Part shown: piece after piece, positions 39,301 through 48,496 of the stretch
Position numbering within the stretch: position 1 is the first letter of the stretch
How the letters are laid out: the number at the start of each line of letters is the position of its first letter
Notes under the pieces: generated by a model
What the model saw: only the letters and a program-made list of their open reading frames with translations
Told to the model about the DNA's origin: nothing
Database searches by the model: none
DNA from: JAIOZK01 sp964468645
Lineage (GTDB): Bacteria > Bacteroidota > Bacteroidia > Bacteroidales > JAIOZK01
Assembly (NCBI GenBank): GCA_964468645.1
Contig: CAYXUU010000009.1
Coordinates: 1 to 64,000, forward strand
Direction: 5' to 3'
Length of the DNA stretch: 64,000 nucleotides
Program-made: the position numbers and the translations under genes

Positions 39301-40482
39301 ATGATTCAATTAAAACGACTTAACCTACCAGTAACTGTATTTACCCTTCTTTTCATTTCCTGCTACATACAAGGTCAGTCAGGTTTTACAGAAGGGGATA
39401 TCATTACTGTTACCCATGATACGATTTCAGGTTATATCTTTTCACAAACCAACAAGGATATGCTTGAGGGAGTTGTCTTTAAAACCGGTCCAGAAGCTGA
39501 GACCAGGGAATATAAACCGGTTGACCTGGCTGGTTTTAATTATAAGGGTGGAAGGCGTTTTAAGAGTTTGTTTATTACGGTACTGAACAAGGATGAAAAA
39601 CGATATGATACACTGGAAGTTTTTTTGAATACAATAGTTGGAGGGGATTTAAGTCTTTATGAAGAACAGAAAAACTTCTTTAAAAGCAGATATTATCTTA
39701 GAAAAAACAATGGCAGACTTTATGAATTAACGAATTCCTCTCAAAGTTTAATCATCCAGGGGTATCGCTATGAGATTTCCGGAAATGAACATATAATGTT
39801 GCTTAACCTGCTCGCTGATACATGTACAAGGAAATTGAACAAGCAATTACGAATACAAAGAAAACCCTTAACGAAAGCCATAATAAAACTAAATGAATGC
39901 TTGAATTCAGGACAACAAATATTTACAGTTCCTCCTTCAATCAGAAAATCGATAAAGCTATCATACGCCGCTTTATTAATGAAGTCGAAGGAAAATCAAA
40001 AGATAGGACATCGAATATCTATTCTTTTTGATAAGCATGATAATTCCAGAAATATTCTTTACTCGCGTCAGGTTGGTTTCGTGTTCCGTATGTTCACATA
40101 TGATCATAATAATACCGCTTATGGAATTTATATGTTCACGGGAATTCCATTTCAAATTAGCTCATATCTGTTAAGTGGACAGGTAATTAAACTATACTAT
40201 GAAGCTGGATTGGGCTTGTATTCAGGATTGGCGACAGAGCGCTATAATAATCCTATTGAGGGGCAAAAAAATAAAACTTACTTTTTGCTTCCAATGATAT
40301 CACCCATGCTAACTACTGGGATTCGGGTGAAATTGGGAAAACATACTGCTTTTCACTTTGAATTAACTCCCTCATTATTTTATAGCTTAATGGTAGATAA
40401 GGAATCCGGAATTTCAATATTTTATTATGAGATTAATAATCAATTGTTAAGCGGTTTTGTTGGTGCAGGGATATCATTTTAG
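39301..40482 (+). CDS. Exported protein of unknown function (paralogue B)
   Basis: A 393-residue protein with a signal peptide (M-I-Q-L-K-R-L-N-L-P-V-T..., cleavage near I-Q-G-Q). I chose the ATG at 39301; an earlier GTG at 39277 would add eight residues with no benefit. It shares D-T-I-S-G-Y-I-F-S-Q-T-N-K-D, G-G-R-R-F-K and a C-terminal barrel-like region ending G-A-G-I-S-F with paralogue A, so the two arose by tandem duplication. The family is unknown. It is likely a surface or outer-membrane component. Co-transcribed with paralogue A. Confidence 0.6.
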   Translation: MIQLKRLNLPVTVFTLLFISCYIQGQSGFTEGDIITVTHDTISGYIFSQTNKDMLEGVVFKTGPEAETREYKPVDLAGFNYKGGRRFKSLFITVLNKDEKRYDTLEVFLNTIVGGDLSLYEEQKNFFKSRYYLRKNNGRLYELTNSSQSLIIQGYRYEISGNEHIMLLNLLADTCTRKLNKQLRIQRKPLTKAIIKLNECLNSGQQIFTVPPSIRKSIKLSYAALLMKSKENQKIGHRISILFDKHDNSRNILYSRQVGFVFRMFTYDHNNTAYGIYMFTGIPFQISSYLLSGQVIKLYYEAGLGLYSGLATERYNNPIEGQKNKTYFLLPMISPMLTTGIRVKLGKHTAFHFELTPSLFYSLMVDKESGISIFYYEINNQLLSGFVGAGISF

Positions 40483-40504
40483 GTACTTAAAAATAACATA
40501 TTTT

Positions 40505-41161
40505 ATGAGAGACCTAGCTGTAATCTTTGATCTTGATGGTACCATCATCGATAATATCGAATACCACAAAAAAGCATGGTTCACTTTCCTTAAGAATCAT
40601 AATATCAGTATTACTGAAAGGGATTATATTCGATTATTTGGAAAACACAACAGGGCTATACTTAACCATTTCTTTGGAAACCAATTAACCAAAAGTGAGT
40701 TGAAACACTTTGCTTCTGAGAAGGAGAAACTATACCGGGATATCTATAAACCACATATCAAACCACAAAAGGGGCTGATCAGTTTACTTGATGACCTGAA
40801 ATTTAATAAAATCAGGACGGCAATCGCTACATCAGCTCCTGTAGAAAACCTCGAATTTGTATTAGATGAACTGAAACTGTCAGAATCTTTCGATCACCTC
40901 TCTCATGCCGGCCATATTTCCATGAGTAAACCTGATCCCGAGATCTTCCTGCTTACAGCTGAGAAATTGAAGGTGAAGCCCGAAAACTGTGTTGTTTTCG
41001 AAGATTCTATTTCTGGTATAGAAGCTGCAATAAATGCTGGTATGAACGTCATAGGTATAAATGTTATCAATCAGGACACAGTAAAAGATATGGTGGTTAA
41101 ACTGATCGGTAACTTTGAAGAAATAGACGTAAATAACCTTATCAGCATTGTAAAAAAATGA
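40505..41161 (+). CDS. HAD superfamily hydrolase, beta-phosphoglucomutase-like
   Basis: A 218-residue cytoplasmic phosphatase or phosphomutase. The ATG at 40505 is chosen because it is followed at once by the HAD motif I, F-D-L-D-G-T (residues about 7-12); a longer frame would overlap the upstream signal. Motif II (A-T-S near residue 110), motif III (K-P-D-P near residue 144) and motif IV (F-E-D-S near residue 166) are all present, with a helical cap inserted after motif I as in PGMB-like members. The substrate is unknown. It overlaps the next methyltransferase by four bases, so the two are coupled. Confidence 0.85.
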   Translation: MRDLAVIFDLDGTIIDNIEYHKKAWFTFLKNHNISITERDYIRLFGKHNRAILNHFFGNQLTKSELKHFASEKEKLYRDIYKPHIKPQKGLISLLDDLKFNKIRTAIATSAPVENLEFVLDELKLSESFDHLSHAGHISMSKPDPEIFLLTAEKLKVKPENCVVFEDSISGIEAAINAGMNVIGINVINQDTVKDMVVKLIGNFEEIDVNNLISIVKK

Positions 41162-41727
41162 GCTTCGAGAAACCAACATTAATGGAGAGATTTGGCCTGG
41201 GTTGGTTAACACATAATTGCCTGGGTGGATTTTACAGGAAATATATAGACACCCTTGGGATTCGGGAGGATGCCCGTGTTCTTGATTTTGGATCAGGATC
41301 GGGGATGTGCTCCAAGTACATTCTCAGAAAACTCGACCCGGACCATGGTGAATTGACCTGCCTGGAGCCTTCTTCTTACTGGCTGGAATATGCTAAAAGA
41401 AGGATTGGGCATCACAGGAATGTATTCTTTAAAAATGGCCGCATCACAGACAATACCCTTTTAAATCATTATTATGATATCGTGAATATCCATCTTGTTC
41501 TTCATGATATCCAAAAAGGGATACGACAGGAAACCATTTCTGCTTTATATAAGCACCTGAATTCCGGAGGTGTTGTATATGTGAGGGAGCCAACAGGTTC
41601 ACACCATGGCATGCCTGTTGAAGATATCCGTGATCTTTTTAAGAATGCCGGATTTAACCTTGTTGAAGGCAGGGAAGGGAAAATTGCCATGATGGGGAAA
41701 GGATACAGGGCAATGTTTAAAAAATAA
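41158..41727 (+). CDS. Class I SAM-dependent methyltransferase
   Basis: A 189-residue protein with a Rossmann-type methyltransferase domain: motif I V-L-D-F-G-S-G-S-G near residue 41, an acidic loop after strand 2 (L-E-P near residue 70) and motif IV I-V-N-I-H-L-V-L-H-D near residue 106. The target is unknown. The start overlaps the stop of the HAD gene (AATGA), so both are expressed together. It is followed by about 80 bases of A/T-rich DNA before the DUF3857-type pair. Confidence 0.85.
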   Translation: MSFEKPTLMERFGLGWLTHNCLGGFYRKYIDTLGIREDARVLDFGSGSGMCSKYILRKLDPDHGELTCLEPSSYWLEYAKRRIGHHRNVFFKNGRITDNTLLNHYYDIVNIHLVLHDIQKGIRQETISALYKHLNSGGVVYVREPTGSHHGMPVEDIRDLFKNAGFNLVEGREGKIAMMGKGYRAMFKK

Positions 41728-41808
41728 ATTCCAGCTTCAAATATCATTTGAAACTAAATATCTAATGATTATCTTTGAGAATAGAAAATCCAGAACTAAT
41801 TTTCAAAG

Positions 41809-43626
41809 GTGAATTTTTTAAAGTCTTTTCTTTTCAATTTGTTCCTGGTAGTAATATCCGTATCTGGATATTGCCAGGATAACACCATTAGATTTGATCA
41901 TCGTTATGAGGTGATCGATATCAGGGATAAGGAGTTATTTTCCTCCGTTCAATATATAGGATATTCACCTACAGAAACAGAACTGGCATATTTACTTCAC
42001 GATTCCCTGAGAAAAATTTCCGATGTGAAGCTGGGATATTTTAATAAAAGGGATAAACTAAAATATGTTGATGATCTGCTGATAAAAGAACGGGGAATGT
42101 TCACCTCCAATTTTTATACCGGCAAAAAAGTTTCCTATTTTGAAGTATTACCTGATTCAAAGTTCAGATACGATTATAAAACCTACACCAGTGATTATGT
42201 TTTTCTGTCTCATTTGAGATTTGTCGATATGTATGAGGTTGATACTTTCATGTACAGGATTAACCTGCCCGCAACTTTAAACCTCAAATATGACATAGTA
42301 AATCATGAAATATTTACCTATCTGAATGTTGATACAGTATTCTCCGATACACTTACTCGGTATTATTTCACGGGGATACCGGTAAAGGGCTGTTTAGATA
42401 AGATTAAATCAGCAGGGGATAGTGAAGTTGTAAGAACACCTTTGATCAGGATCTCTGTTACCCCGGTTGAATATTGCATGAAAGAACATGAATATTTCAA
42501 TAAATGGTATCTTGAACTTTGTAAGGGCTTGTCGGAATTAAATGACGAATCGATAAAGAAAATTGACCTTATCACTCATGGGAAATCATCAGACGACAGT
42601 ATTCTGTTTTACCTTTTCAACTACATAAATTCAAAAGTAAGGTACCTTGACATTGAGGAAGGATTAGGCGCTTACCAACCCAGTGATGTAAATGAAGTCT
42701 TGAACAAGTTACAAGGCGACTGTAAAGATATGTCGAACCTGCTATGCAGCAGTCTTGTATATAAAGGATTAGATGCCCGATTGGCGGTTGCATCCACTTC
42801 TACCCATGGTTGTGATTTTGATTTCCCATCCTTATCCAGTGGAAACCATATGATCTGTGCGGTGAAGAAAGACACTTCCTGGATATTACTTGATCCAACG
42901 GAACGCTCTCCGGTTGCAGGATTTCCCCCTTTGAGTGTTCAGGGTAAAAATGTGTTTATTACAGGTAAGGAAGGAGGTATATATTACTTCGTTGATCCGG
43001 TACATGCCGATTCAAATGTGATCACTATCGACCTGGAGTTATTCCTGGAGGAGGATGAACTCTCCGGTAACTTTAACTATGATTATAAGGGATATTCTGG
43101 TTCTTTTTTAAAATACCTTGACATAGCACTTTCGCATGATGATTTAGGGGATTTCTTAAATGATTATCTTTTTTCAATATCTGATAATCTGTATCACGAC
43201 AAATTCAGGGTTTTCAATGGTAAGAATTTTGCTTCAATTTATGGTGTGGCAAGGGTTAATCCCTTGAATATAAACTTTTATGATTCAACATTGTACATTA
43301 TACTTGACTTTGTTCCTGTCCCATTTACATTTCCGGATGAGTCAGCGTTAAAGAACGATTATATATTAGATTACATGGCAAAAATAGAGGCAAGGATCAC
43401 CATCAGCCTTGAACAGGAAATTGATGAGTTTAAGTTTAACGATGTAAATTACAGCCAAAAAGGATTTAAATTCTCCGCTTCATCGGAATCAACGGAAAAT
43501 ACGATTACACTTTCATACACTATATCTTATGATGGTTTAATGGTACCAGCCGAAAACAGGAGCACGGTTATGGAATTAAATAAATTAATTAAAAAAACAT
43601 TTAATAATGCGCTTATTATCAGGTAA
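41809..43626 (+). CDS. Exported transglutaminase-like protein with intact triad
   Basis: A 605-residue protein. The start is GTG at 41809 and is followed by a signal peptide ending V-S-G-Y-C-Q. An N-terminal beta-rich domain (about 30-240) leads to a transglutaminase-like core with catalytic candidates C305 (Q-G-D-C-K-D-M-S), H347 (G-N-H-M-I) and D362 (L-L-D-P-T-E). The C-terminal part (about 390-605) is beta-rich. Such proteins are common in Bacteroidota together with DUF3857 partners; their reaction has not been settled (protease, amidase or crosslinking). It overlaps the following gene by 20 bases. Confidence 0.75.
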   Translation: MNFLKSFLFNLFLVVISVSGYCQDNTIRFDHRYEVIDIRDKELFSSVQYIGYSPTETELAYLLHDSLRKISDVKLGYFNKRDKLKYVDDLLIKERGMFTSNFYTGKKVSYFEVLPDSKFRYDYKTYTSDYVFLSHLRFVDMYEVDTFMYRINLPATLNLKYDIVNHEIFTYLNVDTVFSDTLTRYYFTGIPVKGCLDKIKSAGDSEVVRTPLIRISVTPVEYCMKEHEYFNKWYLELCKGLSELNDESIKKIDLITHGKSSDDSILFYLFNYINSKVRYLDIEEGLGAYQPSDVNEVLNKLQGDCKDMSNLLCSSLVYKGLDARLAVASTSTHGCDFDFPSLSSGNHMICAVKKDTSWILLDPTERSPVAGFPPLSVQGKNVFITGKEGGIYYFVDPVHADSNVITIDLELFLEEDELSGNFNYDYKGYSGSFLKYLDIALSHDDLGDFLNDYLFSISDNLYHDKFRVFNGKNFASIYGVARVNPLNINFYDSTLYIILDFVPVPFTFPDESALKNDYILDYMAKIEARITISLEQEIDEFKFNDVNYSQKGFKFSASSESTENTITLSYTISYDGLMVPAENRSTVMELNKLIKKTFNNALIIR

Positions 43627-45691
43627 CTCAATTCTTCTTGTATTTATAATTATATCCCATGCCGTATTTGCACAGGAAAATGACACCACAGACTATAATT
43701 GGCCTCATCAAGGGAAATACTCATATGTGTCATCAGATTATAATGATTATAAGGCTGTGATCATTAATGAGTATAAAGAGGTTTGTACAAATCTCTGGAC
43801 ACAGGAAGAAGATTATTACCAGTATAATTATTATCATGAAAGCTATTCTTACTATATGATGCGGTATGCCCAGTGTAATGGAAATACACGATATACAGTG
43901 CTGAGGAAAATAAAACTTCTGAATGAAATGGGCCTGGAGGAATATGCAACCATGGTTATTCCTGATTTGCCCGGTTTTGAAATAATTACCCTTGATGCCC
44001 GAACCATCAAACCTGATGGAACTGTTATTGACCTTGAAGCAGATGATATAAAGGAAAAAGAAATCTCATTAAGTGATATAGACGAAATAGGAATTGATTA
44101 TTTGCAGTTTGCAATACCGGGTGTTGAAATAGGTGATGAGATTGAGTCGATATTTGTGCTTGAAAGTGAAAATCCACAGTTTTATGGCGAGTATATCATG
44201 GAATCATACCTGCCTATAATTTCAAGTACTTTTAGACTGATCTTCCCCAGATCGGCCCAGGTTGAAATAAAAACATATAATGGTTTACATAAACCTGTTT
44301 CAATGCAAAAAGGTGTTTCCGGCACCAAGAGTTTCTTATGGCGGAATATATCACTGAGGTCATTGAAAGATCAGCATAATTCCTACCCGTTTCATGAACT
44401 CCCCAAATTCAGGTATGCAATACGATCATTTGTTTCTGATGATCCGAATGTCTGGGACCAGACTTTTACATTTACCTATAAAGAATGGCATGAGGTTTTT
44501 AAATCCCTGAAAAAGTATTATACAACCAAACAGAATAAGAAAAATCAGAAAAATTATTTCGACAGTTACCTCAAACAAATGCTCAGGAACTATGAGGATT
44601 CATCCTCTTTTTATAAGTTTACCAGGCTTTTTAATGATATCAGTGATAAGGTTGAGATTAAGGTTCTGGATTATCCTGATTATTTCTACTTCCCGGGATA
44701 TTACCTGAAAAATAATATCATTTCCAATTATAATCTTTATGGACTCTATATTGAGATTTTTAAAGCATTGGGCATTGATTACAGATTTTGTTTTTCGCGT
44801 GAATACTGCTTTGGAAAGATTGATACCAATTTTGTTACCACCAGTGTTTTTACTGATGCATTTTTTGTTTTTTATGATGATAAGGGGGATATGCACTATT
44901 TGTATCCGTCAAGAGTATCAAAGAGCTATGAGATAGATGAATTGCCCATCGATTTATTTGGGGCAGATGCCTTGATTGTTGAAAACACCGATAGCAATTG
45001 TTTTGAAATAATTAATTTACCTGTTCCGGGATATGAGGATAATATTATAAACCGGAAAATTGAAACAACCATAGATTTCGATGCTGATAGTTTAATGTTT
45101 AATTTTAATGTTACTTATATGGGAGCTATATCAACAGCAAACAGGATTTTGTTCGATTCGATGTTTCACAACAAGCACAGAATCTCCGTTTTTGAGGAGA
45201 TGCTTGAAAGGGACGATGATCCTATCAGGCTGGATACCATCTATTTTGTTTCATTCCAGAACCTGTTCCCGTTTGATTATGTTATTGAATACCAAGGGAA
45301 ATATCAGAATAGTTGCCGGAGATTGGAGGATAGTATCTATCTGGTTCCGTTAAATGAATGGCTCGATCATCACAATATAAATAATGATCAGTCTTCAAGG
45401 TTTCTAGATTACTATTTTTCCTATCCCTTTCAGGATATTTTTGAATACACCATTCATTTCGAAAAACCAGTTGAAATATTAAACATTGATAAGCTTAATA
45501 CTAAAATTAACAATAAATTCGGGGGGTTTGAACTGGAGGCCACCCAGACTGATATTCAAACTTTAAAGATTAATTCAAAATATTGTTTAAAAACTAATTT
45601 TCTGCCAAAAACAGATGGTAATCTTATTGATGAAATCAATGAAGAGCTCAATAAGATCATTGCGATTTCGTTGCTTGTGAAAGAAATATAA
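43607..45691 (+). CDS. DUF3857 exported protein with degenerate transglutaminase region
   Basis: A 694-residue protein with a signal peptide ending V-F-A-Q. A DUF3857-like N-terminal domain is recognisable by I-K-P-D-G-T-V-I-D near residue 135 and I-P-G-V-E-I-G-D-E-I near residue 168. The part where a transglutaminase domain would lie (about 330-460) has a matching fold outline but neither the G-D-C-K cysteine motif nor a clear catalytic histidine, so it appears inactive. It overlaps the active homologue by 20 bases. The pair therefore combines one active and one pseudoenzyme member, perhaps in one surface complex. Confidence 0.7.
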   Translation: MRLLSGNSILLVFIIISHAVFAQENDTTDYNWPHQGKYSYVSSDYNDYKAVIINEYKEVCTNLWTQEEDYYQYNYYHESYSYYMMRYAQCNGNTRYTVLRKIKLLNEMGLEEYATMVIPDLPGFEIITLDARTIKPDGTVIDLEADDIKEKEISLSDIDEIGIDYLQFAIPGVEIGDEIESIFVLESENPQFYGEYIMESYLPIISSTFRLIFPRSAQVEIKTYNGLHKPVSMQKGVSGTKSFLWRNISLRSLKDQHNSYPFHELPKFRYAIRSFVSDDPNVWDQTFTFTYKEWHEVFKSLKKYYTTKQNKKNQKNYFDSYLKQMLRNYEDSSSFYKFTRLFNDISDKVEIKVLDYPDYFYFPGYYLKNNIISNYNLYGLYIEIFKALGIDYRFCFSREYCFGKIDTNFVTTSVFTDAFFVFYDDKGDMHYLYPSRVSKSYEIDELPIDLFGADALIVENTDSNCFEIINLPVPGYEDNIINRKIETTIDFDADSLMFNFNVTYMGAISTANRILFDSMFHNKHRISVFEEMLERDDDPIRLDTIYFVSFQNLFPFDYVIEYQGKYQNSCRRLEDSIYLVPLNEWLDHHNINNDQSSRFLDYYFSYPFQDIFEYTIHFEKPVEILNIDKLNTKINNKFGGFELEATQTDIQTLKINSKYCLKTNFLPKTDGNLIDEINEELNKIIAISLLVKEI

Positions 45692-45731
45692 TACTGAAGA
45701 CAGTAAGTAATGTCATCTGATGAGGAAGACT

Positions 45732-46124
45732 TTAATCCGGTTTCCCGTATTTCTTCATAAACTTTTCCCGGTCAATAATATACCTGATGTGTGTACCCGT
45801 ACCCGCCTGGCCTTCCTCATCATCAACATTCACTTTAAAGGTAAGCTTTCTGTCATCCGATTCGATTAATTCTGCAAGGCATTTTACCTTCATGCCAACA
45901 TGAGTAGCTTTTACATGCCTGATGTTTACTTCAAATCCTACGGTTCCAAAACCATCAGGAAGGAGGCTTTGCACACAATCCATACAGGTTTTTTCCATCA
46001 GGGCGATCATGGCAGGTGTTGCAAATACCTCAACAAGGCCTGATTCGTATCTGGCTGCAGTATCTTTAAATTCAACTTCTTGTTCGATAGCATGTTTGAG
46101 GCCCGGTTTAATATTAAATTCCAT
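45732..46124 (-). CDS. Hot-dog fold thioesterase, FlK-like
   Basis: A 130-residue protein with the hot-dog fold pattern of fluoroacetyl-CoA thioesterase-like (FlK) enzymes: F-A-T-P-A-M-I-A-L-M-E near residue 34, G-x-V-G-F-E-V-N near residue 60, and H-V-K-A-T near residue 69 with histidine for catalysis. These enzymes cleave acyl-CoA thioesters; the substrate is unknown here. It is immediately downstream of the OsmC-like gene on the same strand, with a single base between the coding regions. Confidence 0.85.
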   Translation of the reverse strand: MEFNIKPGLKHAIEQEVEFKDTAARYESGLVEVFATPAMIALMEKTCMDCVQSLLPDGFGTVGFEVNIRHVKATHVGMKVKCLAELIESDDRKLTFKVNVDDEEGQAGTGTHIRYIIDREKFMKKYGKPD

Positions 46125-46125
46125 C

Positions 46126-46533
46126 TTACTGAAAATTGAAGGACACGGTTTGTTTAATATCAGGATGGATACTTTTTGCTACAGGGCTGGTTCTGGCAGT
46201 ATTGATGATAATATGTTTTTCCTTATCAGAAAAATTATTCGGTGGAAATGTAAAATCAATAATTACTTCAGAGATTCTTCTGGGATTGGAAGCCATGATT
46301 TTAGTAATACTGGCCTTGGCGTTATCAATGCTAAATCCTGCATCACGGGCTTTAATGCCCATGATGGTTAGCATGCAGCTTGCAAGTGCTCCTGCAACCA
46401 GGTCGGTAGGTGAGAATGCCCTCCCTTTACCCTGGTTATCTATAGGGGCATCGGTTATGATCTCAGTGCCTGATTGGACATGTGCGGCGCTGGTTCTTAA
46501 GTCTTTAAGATATTTTGTTTGTATTGTTGCCAT
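46126..46533 (-). CDS. OsmC/Ohr-family protein
   Basis: A 135-residue protein with the OsmC fold: N-terminal beta hairpin, then F-S-P-T-D-L-V-A-G-A-L-A-S-C (about 40-53) with the first redox cysteine. The second family cysteine, normally in a C-P-V-x-x-S context, is replaced: the position reads T-S-P-V-A-K-S. So a peroxidase cycle with a Cys-Cys pair is unlikely; a reductant-type or different function is possible. It is first in a two-gene operon with the FlK-like thioesterase. Confidence 0.85.
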   Translation of the reverse strand: MATIQTKYLKDLRTSAAHVQSGTEIITDAPIDNQGKGRAFSPTDLVAGALASCMLTIMGIKARDAGFSIDNAKASITKIMASNPRRISEVIIDFTFPPNNFSDKEKHIIINTARTSPVAKSIHPDIKQTVSFNFQ

Positions 46534-46659
46534 AATTGATCAAATTTATATGCCAAAATTAGCGATTTGCCACTAATTTTTACAATTTAGAATACAGGGA
46601 TTCATTACATGAAACTTGACTATTACCATTCAGGTGATTTAGAACCCCTGGATATTAAA

Positions 46660-46693
46660 TAAAAAAAGCCCTCCGGATCGCTCCAGGAGGACT
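46660..46693 (-). terminator. Intrinsic terminator of the small exported gene
   Basis: On the minus strand AGTCCTCC pairs with GGAGGGCT (one wobble) around a 10-base loop and is followed by seven T and an A/T-rich stretch. It lies 35 bases past the stop of the gene at 46728-47036. Confidence 0.8.
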
Positions 46694-46727
46694 TACACAA
46701 CCAAACCAAATTAAACGGATGGAATCT

Positions 46728-47036
46728 TTATTTCTTGTCAGGGCTTCCTGATTTTGGGCCACATGATTTTGTTGACCCGGGACAACAATTTTTTCTTTCC
46801 TTGCAAGAACTGCTCTTTTCAGATGTGCTTGAAGTGGATTTACTTGTAGTCGTTTTTTTATCAGTCGTTTTTGAATCTTTGCTATCTGATTTCTTTTTTC
46901 CGTCTTTCTTACCATCAGGATCTTTGTCAAATACAGTGTATTCAATACTGCTCTTTTCTGCCATAGCTTTCTGAATACTTGCAACACCAAATACCATTAA
47001 AACTGCTAAACTGATTCCGAAGATTACTTTTTTCAT
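46728..47036 (-). CDS. Small exported Lys/Ser-rich protein with Cys tail
   Basis: A 102-residue protein I do not recognise. A signal peptide (about 1-26, ending A-M-A) leads to a very polar, low-complexity region dominated by Lys, Ser, Asp and Thr (about 40-78), then a short cysteine cluster C-K-E-R-K-N-C-C-P-G near residue 78 and one more cysteine. The disordered composition and cysteines resemble envelope or metal-binding tails but no function can be given. It has its own good terminator and starts about 150 bases before the divergent kinase gene at 47189. Confidence 0.6.
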   Translation of the reverse strand: MKKVIFGISLAVLMVFGVASIQKAMAEKSSIEYTVFDKDPDGKKDGKKKSDSKDSKTTDKKTTTSKSTSSTSEKSSSCKERKNCCPGSTKSCGPKSGSPDKK

Positions 47037-47188
47037 AACTTGTGTTTTTTTTGATGAATGAATAATTAAAACTGATTTGCTGCAAAAATACGTGCATCTT
47101 AACCAGATTATTGTTAATCGTTTGTTAAAACTTGTTAATGAGTTGTTAATCTAATATGGAGGTGATCTAAATATTGTACTTTTGAATC

Positions 47189-48496
47189 ATGAAAAAGAAA
47201 ATCACGACCATGATTATTGTATTAACATCTGTTTCTCTGATGGGCATCGTATTTACTCAGCTTTACTGGGTAAAGAAAGCCGTTACATTAAAGAAAGAAC
47301 AATTTGACGGTAGTGTTACCATTGCTCTTAAAAGTGTTGTGAACCAGTTGCATGAACTCTATAATGACAGTACATTGAGGAAGATCAAGCAGGAAGGACC
47401 CAATTGTGTTATTCAAAAAACTGAAATCAGGGATATCATTAATCCGGTAATTCTTGATTCCTTGATCCAGGAAGAGATGGGTTGCTTTCAAATTAAGCTG
47501 GATTATGAATATGCCATTGTAAATTTCAGGAATAATAGCTTTGTCATGGGTGTGCATGATCAGTATAAGGATCAGCTTCTGGAGCGTTCACACAAGGTAT
47601 CCCTTGCATCGCTTTACAAACCTGGTAAATACTGGCTGGCTATTTACTTTCCTTCTCAGCGCAGTATTATAATGAGTCAGATGATTTTATGGGTGATCTT
47701 ATCAGCCTTGTTTTTGCTTATAATTATTCTAACCTTTGTATTTATTATCTATTCTTTTATTCGACAAAAAAAACTGTCGGAAATGAAGACTGACTTTGTA
47801 AACAATATGACCCATGAGTTTAAAACCCCCATTTCAACGATTTCACTAACCAGTGAAATACTTCAAAAAGCAGATGTGTATGAGTCCCCAATGCGGACAA
47901 AAAAATATGCAAAAGTCATTTATGACGAAAATGCAAGATTGCAGAATCAGGTTGAACGGATATTACAAATTGCTATTCTTGACAAAGGAGAGACCAAAAT
48001 TAAAATCAAGGAAGTTGATGTTCACAGGATCATAATGAGAGCTGTGGAGAATTTCAACCTGACAATTAACCAGCGGGAAGGTAATATCATGACGTATTTA
48101 AATGCATCCAGGCCTGTTATTTATGCCGATCGTATGCATTTGATAAACATTATCAATAACCTTCTCGAAAATGCAAATAAATATACCCCTGAGAATCCAC
48201 AGATCATCATTACTACCAAAAACATAAAAAAAGGCATTCTCATATCTGTTGAAGATAATGGTATAGGGATCAGCCATGAGAATCAAAAAAACATTTTCAA
48301 AAAATTGTACAGGGTCCCAACAGGTAATTTACATGATGTGAAAGGTTTTGGCCTTGGCTTATATTATGTTAAAACCATTGTTGAATCCCACGATGGTTTT
48401 ATACATCTTCATAGTGAACCTGACAGAGGCAGTAAGTTTGAGATCTATTTTCCGTCTAATGATAATAAAATGATAAAAGATGAAGAAAAGAATTAA
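47189..48496 (+). CDS. Sensor histidine kinase (second RprX-like copy)
   Basis: A 435-residue inner-membrane kinase with helices at about 8-28 and 162-190, a periplasmic sensor of about 130 residues, H box N-N-M-T-H209-E-F-K-T-P, and HATPase boxes D-N-G-I-G-I and G-F-G-L-G-L-Y. It is closely similar to the kinase at 8711-9988 in layout and H-box sequence. It overlaps its response regulator by 17 bases. The periplasmic part has no recognised domain, and the two copies probably differ in signal. Confidence 0.92.
   Translation: MKKKITTMIIVLTSVSLMGIVFTQLYWVKKAVTLKKEQFDGSVTIALKSVVNQLHELYNDSTLRKIKQEGPNCVIQKTEIRDIINPVILDSLIQEEMGCFQIKLDYEYAIVNFRNNSFVMGVHDQYKDQLLERSHKVSLASLYKPGKYWLAIYFPSQRSIIMSQMILWVILSALFLLIIILTFVFIIYSFIRQKKLSEMKTDFVNNMTHEFKTPISTISLTSEILQKADVYESPMRTKKYAKVIYDENARLQNQVERILQIAILDKGETKIKIKEVDVHRIIMRAVENFNLTINQREGNIMTYLNASRPVIYADRMHLINIINNLLENANKYTPENPQIIITTKNIKKGILISVEDNGIGISHENQKNIFKKLYRVPTGNLHDVKGFGLGLYYVKTIVESHDGFIHLHSEPDRGSKFEIYFPSNDNKMIKDEEKN

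Noticed and set aside
46655..46990. 111-codon minus-strand frame overlapping the small exported gene
   Set aside because: It is an out-of-frame shadow of the Lys/Ser-rich coding region and runs through its terminator; the frame at 46728-47036 has a signal peptide.
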